From Diploptera punctata (lineage: Eukaryota > Arthropoda > Insecta > Blattodea > Blaberidae), in NCBI GenBank assembly GCA_030220185.1, contig JASPKZ010007294.1, forward strand, positions 1,252,001 to 1,316,000: a stretch of 64,000 nt of DNA, in the 5' to 3' direction. A program made the translations under genes and the position numbers. Shown in pieces: positions 1 through 11,127 of this stretch. Every line of letters begins with the position of its first letter. The first letter of the stretch is position 1. The notes beneath the pieces are model-generated. The model did not search any database and was not told where the DNA came from. It saw only the letters and a list, made by a program, of their open reading frames with translations.

Positions 1-1378
1 GTGTTTTTAATAACCTAGGATTATAATAGTTATTGATATTTCATATGAAATGACGAGACTACAAAATTAAGATTTTTAAAAGTATTAATGAAAACAAATT
101 AGCTCGGTCATGGAATTACTACTGATAGCCATTTTTTCTATTTAGCTCTTTACCGGCATCTCAAAATTGGGACTATTAGACAAAATGTGACAAGTTGAGA
201 GGCCTCTTGATAAACTTTAAACAATTCTACAAAATTAAAATATCAAACATTATATTATGTGAGGATATTTTTATCGTCATTACGATTGGTTCTTGGCTTT
301 CTTATAACATAATTACCTTTTAATAAGTTACCCCGGACATTAATTAAAAAGACATCCTGTAACAAAATAGTGGAACATGCTGAAACAGTACGGAAGTTAT
401 GTAGCAGTTAATCTCGATACGACATGCGGAATGTCCTGTCTGCTCATGCATGAACTGTATGCAGTCATTCTGATACTTGTCACTGTAACGGATGTTTATC
501 TTGGTTCCTTCTTCAGGATATCACATATATAAGCCTCGAGGTAAACATAAATATCGAGAAACTAAGCCTGTAAATCCTCCATAAACCGGAATCGGCAGGG
601 TATTCAAATACGTTCAGTAAGAAGTTTTGTTACATATATGTCTGATTTCCTAGCTGAGACTAGCCAGGCGCTTCAAACATGTGCTTTCGAACTTGCTTTC
701 ATAAAATTTAATGACATAGGTTATTTTTTATCCTCAAGATAAACTAGTGTAACTCATAAACTTGCAGGTGATATAAATTTGTAATCCTTCAGTACCATAG
801 GAAATATTTATGTTACATATACCTAAGTTCTGTCTTCTGCAGGAAGTATTTAAATAATGATGATATTATTATTATTATTAATATTATTATTGTTGTTATT
901 ATTATTAACATATTTATTTTTGTGGGATAGTTAATGTGTTCATACCTTTTCTATAACTCAACCAAGTTAGATCAAATTTACTAGAATTAATCTTAGTAAG
1001 TAAGTTAACATATATGATTTACAGTATTCCTGCAATTTAATGACTTTATCAACTATCAGTCTTCATAATAGAAATCTTTTATACAGACTTTCAACAGTTG
1101 TTTAGTTATACATTTTATAAGCGTTATATAGATCATGTATAATTTGCTAGCCAGTAAACGTTGTTCAGGAGCTGTACAACATTACAATCCTTATATGCAA
1201 CACATCATATATTCATCATTATGACGCAGAGCATATTACGCGCAGTTTGTAACAATGAGAAAACATCAACTAGCAATTAATTATGTGAGAAATGAATATG
1301 GGCAAGAATATGTCGGCGAGATACGGAAAAAGTAGGTAGCCTATGTTTTAATTTATTTACATTTTACTTTAGGCTATA

Positions 1379-1380
<2 letters not shown>
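1..1380. other. AT-rich intergenic sequence, no gene seen
   Basis: No coding pattern, tRNA or recognisable repeat family is visible on either strand. The only structure is an imperfect (TTA/TTG)n microsatellite at about 857-907. Confidence 0.6.

Positions 1381-1382
<2 letters not shown>

Positions 1383-1420
<38 letters not shown>
1383..1420. repeat. (AT)n microsatellite
   Basis: An uninterrupted run of alternating A and T of about 38 bases. It directly borders the inverted repeat that follows, the same arrangement as the TA runs beside the PLE terminal repeats near 37.9 kb. Confidence 0.95.
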
Positions 1421-1423
<3 letters not shown>

Positions 1424-1690
1424 TACGAAACTTTTCTTGGGTTTTCCGCTATATGGATTCAATGTCGACCTCTGGTCACTGATTCCGACGTTTTGGCATG
1501 ATACCACGTGCCATTTTCAAGGAAACGGACCACAGTGAAAACCAAACGTGTTTAATTATATAAGACCTAAACCAGTGACTCGAATCTATCATTCCTATAA
1601 TGGCACAAATGATCAAGCCGAAATGCCGGAATCAGTGGCCAGATGCCGATATTGAATCCATGACACTGAAAACCCAAGAAAACTTTTTAT
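1424..1690. repeat. Long imperfect inverted repeat (PLE-terminus-like)
   Basis: The arm at about 1428-1502 is the reverse complement of the arm at about 1612-1687, with a handful of mismatches and about 110 bases between them. Both arms share the core CACTGATTCCG and end in TCTTGGGTTTTC. Layout (roughly 75-bp inverted arms, an AT run on one side and CA/TA repeats on the other) resembles the terminal repeats of the Penelope-like element at 34.6-37.9 kb, but the sequence differs. The inverted repeat is seen directly; assignment to a PLE family is a guess. It could equally be a fold-back element. Confidence 0.7.
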
Positions 1691-1720
1691 TACTTATATC
1701 CGTGAAAATCTACAATATAA

Positions 1721-1759
1721 CACGCACGCACACACACACACACACGCGCGCACACACAT
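1721..1759. repeat. (CA)n microsatellite with CG interruptions
   Basis: A CA/CG dinucleotide run immediately upstream of the SINE at 1775. Confidence 0.9.
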
Positions 1760-1774
1760 ATATATAGCCTCTAT

Positions 1775-2099
1775 GTCCACCGCTGTGATCTCGAATTAGC
1801 GTGCTGCCATGTCATGCAGCGAACCCGGGTTCGATTCCCGGTCCTGGGTGAGGTTTTGTCGGGGTTTTTCCTCATCTCTAAGACAAATGTCAGGAAGCTT
1901 AGGGCCCAACGATCCCCGAAAATCATCCGGCCATCATCCTTATCATTATCATCATCATCCTTCACTGGTGTGGAAAGCAACGGGAAGCTACCGCACCTGT
2001 AATTTCTTAGTAAAGCTGCAAAGCATTAGCATGCAAATTCTATGATTGCAGTGAAAGACCTGCCCTCATGCAGAATTACTATGGATGGGTGGATATATA
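1775..2099 (+). mobile_element. tRNA-derived SINE, full length
   Basis: The head reads like a tRNA, beginning GTCCACCGCTGTGATC and containing a near-perfect RNA polymerase III B box, GGTTCGATTCC, near 1829. A conserved body follows, with AAATGTCAGGAAGCTTAGGGC and a CATCATC-rich stretch. A 3' tail containing GACCTGCCCTCATGCAG is shared with the copies at 47.5 and 55.7 kb. Five copies lie in this window, at 1775(+), 24.9(-), 26.35(+), 47.5(-) and 55.7(-) kb. Short ORFs across it are chance. The 3' end runs into a TA stretch in which the next element sits. Confidence 0.88.
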
Positions 2100-3067
2100 T
2101 CTTAATATATAAAAATTACGTGTCACGTTGTTTGTCCGCGATGGAATCCTAAACTACTGAACCGAGTTTAATAAAATTGTGCACACTGTGTGCTGTTTGA
2201 TCCAACTTGAGACCTACGGTTGTTTATAACTAAATTTATAGTCGCATTATTTTTTGCAAATTATTTGTTTATTATTTAACAAAGAGTTATAATTATCTGT
2301 AAGTTCCATACTATTCTAACAGATGTAATTGGTTTATTTTTTAACCAGGTGGCTGTGCTTTTTGTTGCAACCGCAAATTCCAATTGAATTACAAATATTG
2401 ATTATTTCATAATTTCAGTGTATTTGTGTTTATTTTATTTACAATATATTGATAATAATATTAATTTCGTGTGTAAGTATTAGTTTTAAGTAATCTGACT
2501 GAAAGACAGCAACTTAATTTAAATTTAACTGGACCGAGAAGGGACATTGAACAATATGGCGAATCAGTTCTAGAGACCATGAAATATAAGATATCAAGTG
2601 AATTTCCGCAAATTGGTATACGCCTATGTGGCATAAATCTTACATTTAAGAAGAATGTCAATTTAAAAACATATGAAAGTCCTAAGGAACGGAATAACAT
2701 AACTGTAAGAAAGTCTGTTAGTTATAATAATATGCCTAATATTACAGAAACAATCTCCATGCCTCAATTAAATGAAAAAAAAACAAGATGGCTGTAATAT
2801 ATCACAAGATGATATTACTATACAGAGACTTCTTGATGATGATGAGAATCCAAACTGCCAACAAGTTCGTAGAAAAAAAAGAAACTATAATGAAATCAGC
2901 AAGCCTCCTCAAAATATTCCATCAATAAATGTATATAATCCTTATGATACACTTATGGATAATATTGAGAATGCAGACAACATAAATTCATCTCAGTCAA
3001 CAAAACCATACGGAAAAATTAACGTAAAAATAGTTAAAGGCGATACGAAGTTCGCCGGGCCATCTAG
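2100..3067 (+). mobile_element. Helitron (non-autonomous, 968 bp)
   Basis: The 5' end is TC (2100-2101) followed by TTAATATATAAAAATT and a TGTTTGTCCGCGATGGAATCC motif of the kind I recall from insect Helitron 5' ends. The 3' end is a short hairpin, GGCGA-TACGAAGT-TCGCC (about 3040-3057), followed by a spacer and CTAG at 3064-3067. The base before TC is A and the base after CTAG is T, as expected for Helitron insertion between A and T without target duplication. No Rep/helicase motif is visible, so it would depend on another element for movement. It lies inside a TA-rich stretch at the end of the SINE. Confidence 0.8.
2495..3067 (+). pseudogene. Unidentified ORF carried in the Helitron, frameshifted
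   Basis: Two overlapping open frames together cover almost the whole interior of the Helitron: frame 2 from about 2495 (contains SEFPQIGIRLCGINLTF) and frame 3 from 2772 to the element end (contains CNISQDDITIQRLLDDD and KPYGKINVKIVKG). The change of frame falls at a run of nine A at 2775-2783, so one inserted or deleted A would explain the break. I do not recognise the protein. Its composition is N/K/I/S-rich with an acidic patch and a basic RRKKRN patch. It may be a captured host gene fragment or a Helitron-encoded protein. Confidence 0.45.

Positions 3068-3068
<1 letters not shown>

Positions 3069-3098
<30 letters not shown>
3069..3098. repeat. (TA)n microsatellite
   Basis: An uninterrupted TA run followed by (TG)n. 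It appears to be the original target of the Helitron insertion. Confidence 0.95.
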
Positions 3099-3106
<8 letters not shown>

Positions 3107-3336
3107 ATGTATATATTTATATAAGTAATTAATTTAAGAAGCATTATTTACATTATCTAAATAATAACTGAATTGTGGAAAGCAACAGGTGAATTTAAAA
3201 TCAGCACTTTGTTCGTTTAAATGCGTTATTAATATGTTTTAAATTATTACTGAAAAATGTGATTTGTCAATTAAGTAAAAATAAGTGTAAGTGACTGTAT
3301 AATGTATAATTTACATACTAGATAATTTTTGTGCAG

Positions 3337-3409
3337 ATCGTTCAAAGAGAAAAATGACTTCGTGCAACAAAGTAGGCCAACTCCAGGATCTAACAAAAAA
3401 TACAGGGCA
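3337..3409 (+). other. Possible internal coding exon (73 bp)
   Basis: Preceded by a pyrimidine-rich acceptor, ATAATTTTTGTGCAG, and followed by a canonical donor GTAAGT at 3410-3415. One frame is open throughout and contains KEKNDFVQQSRPTPG. No neighbouring exons were identified and the protein is not recognised, so this is only a candidate. Confidence 0.22.
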
Positions 3410-3744
3410 GTAAGTTTTTATATACTATAAGTCATATTTTCGTCATAAAGTTGGGGTAATTGCTCCGACAACCGCGCGCCATTGCCTAAGAGTACATAAC
3501 ACCTTAATAAAAATAAATACAATTACACTGGTAAACAGTGATATTATTGCCCTTGATATAATATTAATTTCGGATATATTTATGCTCACAATTCATGAAA
3601 CTATCAGTGATTTTGGATGATTAGCTCTGGTTTTTTAAATCTTCATTTTTATTTTACACTACAAAAAGCCGAAAATACGAAAGAAAAAATAACATATATT
3701 TATAATGTCAATTGTGTTTTGAAAAATTAGTATACACCGACGTA

Positions 3745-4226
3745 AATAGAAAGAAAAATGTCGAAACCCCATGTCATACTTCAATGAAACGCTTTTATAA
3801 AATTTTCTTCTATATTTTTTAGGAGACAATCTCTTTTTAAATACCACCATTAATCTGCCATCATGTAATGGTCCCATCTACCCTAATACCTTTCCTCCAT
3901 TACTTTTAGGTCCTGGTAAAAGCGCTCTCCCTGTTCGTCACTATAATTTCCTAAATTATCCGGAAATCTATTCAAGTGAGTGCGGAGAAAGTGTTACTTT
4001 ATAGCTACTCATATTTGCTCCCAGATTCTTGAAGCTTGTCAACATGTTTTGCACAATTTCTTTATAATTTGGTGTTTTATAGTTACCTAAGAAATTTGCT
4101 ACCACCAATAAAAAACTCTTCCAAGCTTCACTTTCCGGAACAGTCATAACTTTGATAAAATTTGCATCTTTCATCAATTGCCGAATTTGAGGACCATCAA
4201 ATATTCCGCCTTTTAACTTTTCCATA
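3745..4226 (-). pseudogene. Decayed copy of a conserved uncharacterised arthropod protein family
   Basis: The minus strand encodes KGGIFDGPQIRQLMKDANF, then AWKSFLLVVANFLGNYKTPNY and MLTSFKNLGANMS. After a frameshift near 4000 it continues with LNRFPDNLGNYSDEQGERF and QDLKVMEERY, an in-frame stop, then GRWDHYMMADYWWYLKRD. From memory this motif order (GGxFxGPQIR, NFLGN, GERFHQD, MADYCW) is a widely distributed, multi-copy protein family of unknown function in arthropods and cnidarians, often linked to transposons. This copy has at least one frameshift and one stop and no intact start, so it is non-functional. Confidence 0.72.
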
Positions 4227-4229
4227 CCG

Positions 4230-5640
4230 AGCTTAGGAAATTTTCTAGAAAATGTATTTCAAACATTCTCCTTCCTTGTTAACGCTTTAACGAATTGTTT
4301 TATCATGCACGTCTTGAGTACTTTAATTTTGTCAAATAACAGAGATCACGGCAGATGTGCGGAGTTAGGGGTGCGAGAGTGGGGATCACGTGATGTTTGT
4401 ATGCGCGAAAAAAAATCGCAGAAATCAAATCATGACTAGAAACATAAATTTTATTAGTAACAAGCCGTTTACTGTTTAAGATATAAGATACGCAAGAATC
4501 ATCAAATATAGAACACATTCAGCACTTTAATGAATATATTCGTAAACTGCACACTTGAAAACATAGAAACTCGCTAAGATATCCAGGGCAACAAAAAAAA
4601 TTGTAGAGCTGTGTTATTTGTTTCAAAGAATTCACTAAAGCACTGGGTTAGAGGGCAGAGTTTTATTTTTAGCTTTCTTTTGAGAGTTTGGGTAGGTAAA
4701 TTTGGTATGCAGGATGTAAAAAAAACAACAACGATTGGTAGGGACTATGTTCGTCGGAATGGTAACTGATGATTTTTTAAGAATTTCCTGCCTGGAAATT
4801 CATGCTTTGGCGCTATGTCCTTGTAGAGAGTTCAAATGTTCTGATTTTGTGTTCTGCATTTCGTTAAGATCCAAGTAGAGCATGAAACCGTGCAGTAAAT
4901 TGCAATTGTTCAAATTGTGACTTCATACCAAAATTACAATATGTGCAACAGCGATACAGAAACTGATGCACATGGTCATACTAAAGCCGGATATTTATTC
5001 GTACGATTCTAATAATCACAAGGGGTTATTTAATTTATTATAAATATTTCAGATTTGATTTAAATAAGAAGATATAATTTATAATAGCATAAGAAGAAAA
5101 TTAATACAAATCGTATTTTTTTATGTTGTAAATAATTGATAATAAGTTATTGTTGTTAACATAGTTATAGCTAAACTCTAGAATATTCTACTAAGTCGTT
5201 ATATATTCAAAGTTTTTAAATACAAACTGTTCGGTTTTACTTTAAAGCGATTGGATAATTTGGAAATGAGTTAGCCTATAATAATCGTGGCCAGATGTAT
5301 AAACCAATCAAATATGAAATAAACTAAGAATTCTGGGAGAAACTCTCCAAGATGGCCAGTAGTGCACAAGAAACGCTCATGGCAACTGGTAGGTGTCGTA
5401 ACAGTCTTTTGTAATCGGGTATTAAAAATATTCTATTAGATTCCAGGGAAAAGTTGTGATTCAGTATTTTAATAATTTAGGCTCTCAAATAATTGTCGAT
5501 TAGACATTTTTCTTGCTTGAAGCTCAAGAGTGAAATGAGTAATGTCGCATGATCTGCTCTCCCCCTGCACTACCTTCCGCGGCCTCATTTGGCCATGCAT
5601 TATTGTCCGTCTCTGCTTATATGGGTTATTTCAAAAATCT
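4230..5640. other. Intergenic, no gene seen
   Basis: AT-rich sequence without recognisable coding pattern. A short open stretch beginning ATGGCCAG at 5353 and followed by GGTAGGTG is the only exon-like motif and is not convincing. Confidence 0.5.
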
Positions 5641-5679
5641 TCTCTACAGATTCTACGGACAAACTGTAGATATGTGATC

Positions 5680-8014
5680 GAATCCTCTTCATCATCAACA
5701 TCATCTGGTATCATGGCAGCTGTCGCCGTCTTCCGGAAACCAAACGCCATTCCTCTCTGTCCATCCATTGATCTTCCTTCATTCCTCTGATATTCATAGC
5801 TGCTTGTACCCCTTCTATCAAAGTTTTCTTCGGTCTTCCTCTGTTCCTCCTTTCCATTGGGATCCATTCCACAACAATTTTTGGCAGTCTTTGCTCTGGC
5901 ATTCTTTTGACATGGCCATACCACTGTAATATTTTCTTTTCTGTAATGTCTATGATGTACACCCATAATTTACCTTATGTCTTTATTTCCTATTCTATCC
6001 ATTCTAGATTTTCCAGCTGATATTCTTAAAAGATCCATTTTCTCTACTTAAAATTATTTTCATTTCCCTGGTAGGAATTTGCCAGACTTCAGCACCATAT
6101 GTTAAAATGCTCTGAATTATTGTTTGATATATTTGTAATTTTCTATTTTTGTAATATTTTTGCTCCACCAAACAGAGTTTAAAGCATTTATTGCATGTTT
6201 TGTTTGTGTGATTCTATTTTTAATTTCCACTGTGTTATCGCCTGAATGGTCTAATTTTGTTCTTAAATAAGTGCATTCAATACTAGGTTTTAGTTCTTCT
6301 CCATTGTTGAAATTTATATTTTACATTTCTTCTCCTATACACAAATATTTAGTTTTCTCATTGTTTATAAAGTCCCCATTTTTCATATTCTTCTTTTAGT
6401 TTTTTAGCCATATATTCTATGTCATCGTGGTCTTGTGCTATTAATACCCGGTCATCCGCAAAATTTAGTGAATATACATGTGTATTTTGGATTGGTATGC
6501 CCATTTTTGACATTTTTTTTTCCTCCAGTCACTTAGTATTCTTTCGAGATAAATTTAGAATAGTGTTGGAGATTAACTGCAACCTTGCCTTAAACCTTTT
6601 GTAATAGTAAATCCCTCTGTTATATGATTTCCAATTTTTATTTTCGAAATAGATTCTTTGTATAATTATTTTATAGCTTCTATTAATTTTTTGGTAATGT
6701 TAGAATTGTCTTAAAGTTTCCCATAACATTTTTTGAGGAATACTATCATATAGGCCCCTACCTTGGTTAAATCGACAATAAGCAAATGTAAATCTCTGTT
6801 AGTAGCTCTTTTTTTTTCTATCATTTGTTATGCAAAATATATTATCAGTGCATGACCTACCACTTCTAAAACCAGATTGTTCTTCCATTTCTTTATCCTG
6901 GTATTCTAAATTAACCATTTTACTTAGTATACGTCCATATATTCTACTTAATGTACTTGTTACTGATATGCCTCTATAATTTTCACGTTTTCTATTGTCT
7001 CCCTTCTTATGTATCGATGTTATAATAGCGACTTTCCACTCTTCTGGCACTTCTTCGCCATTTATTATTTTATTAAACATTACAGTGATTATTTCCAATA
7101 ACTTCTGACTGCCACTTTTAATTAATTCTATAGCAATATTTCCTGGGCCGGCATTACTACCATTTTCATTCTCATAATTTCCTCTTTTACAGTATTTATA
7201 TCAATTTCGATTATGTTTCCTGTTTCCATCTCTGATAAATAGTCATTTTCTCCCAAAAATTCTTTTCGGTACTCTACTAAAAGTTTTTTGTAATATTCTT
7301 CCCATTCATGTATCCCTATTAGGCTGAGAAGATTCTTATTTCTATTCGATGAACGTATATGTTTGTATTTCTGTGCATTTCTTATCCCAAATCTCGTTTC
7401 TGTGTTTAGTAACCATTCTTCTCACTTTTGCTTGTGCTTTTTGATATTGTATTTTGTCGTTCAGGTTCTTTGTACTAAGCCATTTTAAAAATAACTGTTT
7501 CTTATTCTGTGTTTCTTTCTCTATTTCATAGCTCCAAAACAGTGCTGTCCTTCCTCTATAGTCGTCTTTTTCATCCAATGCTTCATAGGCGGCTTCATGA
7601 ATGCACCTTTTTAGGTACTGATACATTTATTCTGTATCTCTGAATTCACTCTATGTTAATTTTTTATTCAATCTTTGTTGATATAAATTCTTTACACTTT
7701 CGTTTTGTAGGCTTTCTACATTATATTTTCTTTCCGTTTCTGTTTTAACATTTTCTTCTTTTTCTGCTTGGTTGTTTTCTTTATTAAGAATGCAAGGAAA
7801 TACAAATTTTCCAATTGCTAATTTATGATCTGTCCCACAACTTGGTCCTCTATAAGCTCTGACATCTTGTATTTTCATTTTTTAAATTTGTTTTTGTAAT
7901 TATGTAATCGATAATGGATTTTTGATTTAGTGTTGGACGTTCACATGTGTATTTATGGATATCTTTATGATTTAAAAAGCCATTCCACATTTTTAAAGAT
8001 GATTGTCTACATAA
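5680..8014 (-). mobile_element. EN-RT LINE, 3' part, interrupted (LINE-1a)
   Basis: Reading on the minus strand from 8014: end of the endonuclease (HKDIHKYTCERPTLNQKSII, then GTDHKLAIGKF), a linker (7626-7342), then reverse transcriptase with NGEEVPEEWKVAIITSIHKK, NYRGISVTSTLSRIYGRIL and EEQSGFRSGRSCTDNIF. The palm core carrying the catalytic aspartates is badly degraded. The C-terminal domain is LQWYGHVKRMPEQRLP and GRPKK (5962-5711). It ends in a GATGATGTTGATGATG tail near 5690. Multiple stops and frameshifts make it inactive. Its 5' part continues at 11128-11965; both halves were one element before a second LINE inserted. Confidence 0.85.
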
Positions 8015-11000
8015 ATGGGTCGTAAGGAGTAGTGAAGTATCTCATATAACTTCTCTTACTCAATTCTCAACCTCACCTTCTCGTGGTGCAACCTGTTTTA
8101 ACAAACGAGGCTCTGTTGTGGACCGAGTCATGGCGGTATAACCATTCCAACTAATACTGAGTAAATGCAGTATTGAAGCAGGTCCAGATGCTTAAAGATG
8201 GCAACCCCATCACTGTACTTCTACCTCCTTGCTAGGAACTAGTTGGTGGGATATTCTATTGCTTTTAAGCCTGCTAAAAGGAAAAGCCAGACGGATCACC
8301 ATGATGACGACTTACGGACGACTAAGGCTAATGAATGGAAAAAAAAGAAAATATTTTTAAAAATTTGCTACATGGAACGTTCAGGGAAATGCTCATAAAG
8401 AAGAACAACTAAATGCTATTTTGGCAAAGAAAGGAATACATATCGGTGCTATTTCTGAAACAAAGAAAAAACTAAAAGGGACAAAAGAAACCCAAAATTA
8501 TATTCAGTTTTATTCAGGCGTACCCCTCAGAAGTAAGAGCACGAGCTGGGATTATGTTAATGATACATAAACGTTTCAGATCCAACATATCTGATTATAA
8601 ATTTTGGAATGAACGTCTCATTCAAATTCGGCTAAAACTTTCGAGGGGATATCTTTCCGATATAGGAGTTTATGCACCAGTGGAGGCAGATGTAGAAGAA
8701 AGCAATACATTTTATAATGAATTACACCATATTTGCAATGAAATAAATCAAAATGATTATATTATCTTATTAGGAGATTTTAATGCAAGATCTGGAAACT
8801 GTAAAATAGAACAATCCATAGGAACTTTTGGAGAACAGACATGTAATAACAATGGAATAAGACTAATAGATTTCCACACCTACAACAAATTGAAAGTCAT
8901 GAATACATTTTTTATCACAAAGATAGTCATAAATTCACATGGGAGGCCAGAGGTTTGAAATCATTGATCGACTATTCAATTTGCAATAAAAAATTAGCTA
9001 ACCTTGTACTAGACACAAGAGTTTACAGAAGCTCTGAAATTGAAACTGACCATTATCTACTAGTTTGCCCTGTAAGATTAAAACCTCGTTGGTATAAAAA
9101 GAACCAAAAAAATAAACCGGAAAGAAGAATTCTCATTTAAAGTTAATTTACTTCAAGATACTAACATAAAATGGCTTTATCAAAGAAGATTAGACAATCT
9201 AATAGAAACAACACCTTTAGGCACTGATGTAGAAGAAGAATGGAAACATATAAAAACAATTTTAAAACAAGCAGCTAATGAAAGTCTTGGCAAAAAACGA
9301 AAATGGCAACGAACTAAAGACCTAAGAAACTTTGATGATGAAATTAAAAAGATTATACAAGAAAAACAGATGGCATATATAAAATTCATTAGTACAAAAA
9401 AAGATGAAGATAAAATAGAATACCACAGAAAAAGAGCCATTGCCAAACGTGAAATCCGCAAGCACCACAGGAAAAGTTGGGAACAATTTGTATCCTTCTT
9501 GGAGAATGATGTAACACGGCCACAACCGTCAATATATAAAATTTTGAAAAATATAAATAGTGAAAACAGAGATATTGCTAGAATAAATTTAATTCCTCAT
9601 GATAAATGGATTAATTATTATCAAAATTTATGGACAAACAACTGTCCCTCTTTACAGATACAAGAGCCAGATAATTTATAAAGAGACTTTATTTCCTTAG
9701 AAGAACTTCAAATAGCTTAAAAAAATATAAAGAGTAACAAAGCACCTGGTGAAGATGAAATACCCACTGATCTATTTAAACACTCCAGTCAAAATATATT
9801 TCAACTTCTTGAATATCATATGGCAAGGAGATAATCCACCTCTAGATTGGTCAAAATCATTAGTAATTCCATTATTTAAAAAAGGAGATAAGACCAATTG
9901 TGATAATTACAGAGGGATCAGCTTATTAAACTCTGGTTACAAAATTTATTCCACTATTTATTAAGAATAAATTATATAAATATTATGAAGATATACTTGG
10001 AGAAGAACAAACTGGCTTCCGGAAGGGTAGATCAGCCAAAACAACCAATAAACTAATTAATTCTATTTCCATTTTATTCCTCATACAATCCAAATAATAA
10101 ACAAAATTTCATCTACCAAAATTTAATATCCAAGCAATAGCTCTGATGGATATTTCACAATGCAAATTTTGATTGAGATACATCGTGAATTTAATATAGA
10201 ACATTTATAAGTCAACTCTCATTGCAATAAAAATAAAAGAAAAAATAACTCAGTGGAAATAAATAAACTCGGGAGTCAGACAAGGTTGTGACCTCTCCCT
10301 TCTACTTTTTAACATATATATGAATGCCATTGTAAAAGATTTTAGAGAAACATAACATGGAATTATCATTATCAATAGAAATTTAAAATTAGATATAGTA
10401 ATGTTTACAGATGATCTTGTTTTACTAGCAACATCTGAAGATGATCTACAATGGTCAGTATATAATTTAAATTTGATAGCCCAGAAATATTCAATGGAAA
10501 TATCTACCAATAAAACTAAAATAATGGCCTTTTGTGGAAAATCCCCAATACCAAGCAAAATTTGTTTAAATAACACAATTTTAGAGAGAGTTAATGAGTT
10601 TACTTATTTAGGATATAAACTCTCTTTTGTTGAAAATTTGGATTTGCCAGAGAAAATTGTGAAATTCAACAAATCAATGGGAACCATTAATAGAGTTTTG
10701 AAACCTTCATTAGTGCAAAAATCAACTCGTACTCGTCTTTATCAAATAATGGCTCGACCAGTCCTATGTTGTGGGAGTGAAGCGTGGACTATCAGGAAGA
10801 GAGATGAAAGCAGACTAACAGCTTGTGAGATGAAATTTATGCGCTGAACAGCTGGCTACACCAAATGGGATCGAAGGAAAAATGTAGAAATCCTTCAAGA
10901 ACTTAATGTGTCACCAATACTGGACTACATCTCCAGATATCAGCTAAACTGGAAGGAACATGTCTCAAGAATGGCTAGATCCAGGATCCCCAAGCCAATA

Positions 11001-11127
11001 ATGAACTACTGCCCAAATGGGAAACGGTCAATTGGTCGACCTATGAAAAATGGCACGAAAACCGCTTTCTCAGGCCGTAACAGTTATTCTAGGACTAATA
11101 CCTGGCAGGATGATGATGATGTTGATA
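8015..11127 (+). mobile_element. EN-RT LINE inserted into LINE-1a (LINE-2)
   Basis: A full-length but mutated non-LTR retrotransposon. A 5' leader (8015-8370) precedes the endonuclease: LLHGTF start, ILLGDFNARSGN near 8766, and the DH motif ETDHYLLVCPVRLK near 9045. The RT shows NPPLDWSKSLVIPLFKKGDK and NYRGISLLNSGYKIYSTIY (9830-9964), then FTDDLVLLA at about 10401 in place of the usual YADD box, then FTYLGYKLSF. The C-terminal domain is LNWKEHVSRMARSRIP and GRPMK. It ends in GATGATGATGATG. The target sequence TCTACATAA is duplicated at 8006-8014 and 11128-11136. Several stops and frameshifts break it. The 3' end is nearly identical to the truncated copy at 28.5-29.1 kb. Confidence 0.9.

Noticed and set aside
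5340..5400. Possible first exon (ATGGCCAG... followed by GTAGGT)
   Set aside because: Too short, with no supporting promoter or downstream exon; the CATGGCAACTGGT motif also recurs at 49902 without exon context.
9180..9525. Minus-strand ORFs rich in Phe/Ser/Leu opposite the LINEs
   Set aside because: These are antisense shadows of the LINE coding strand, as are those at 21113-22446, 51587-53515 and 19174-19731.
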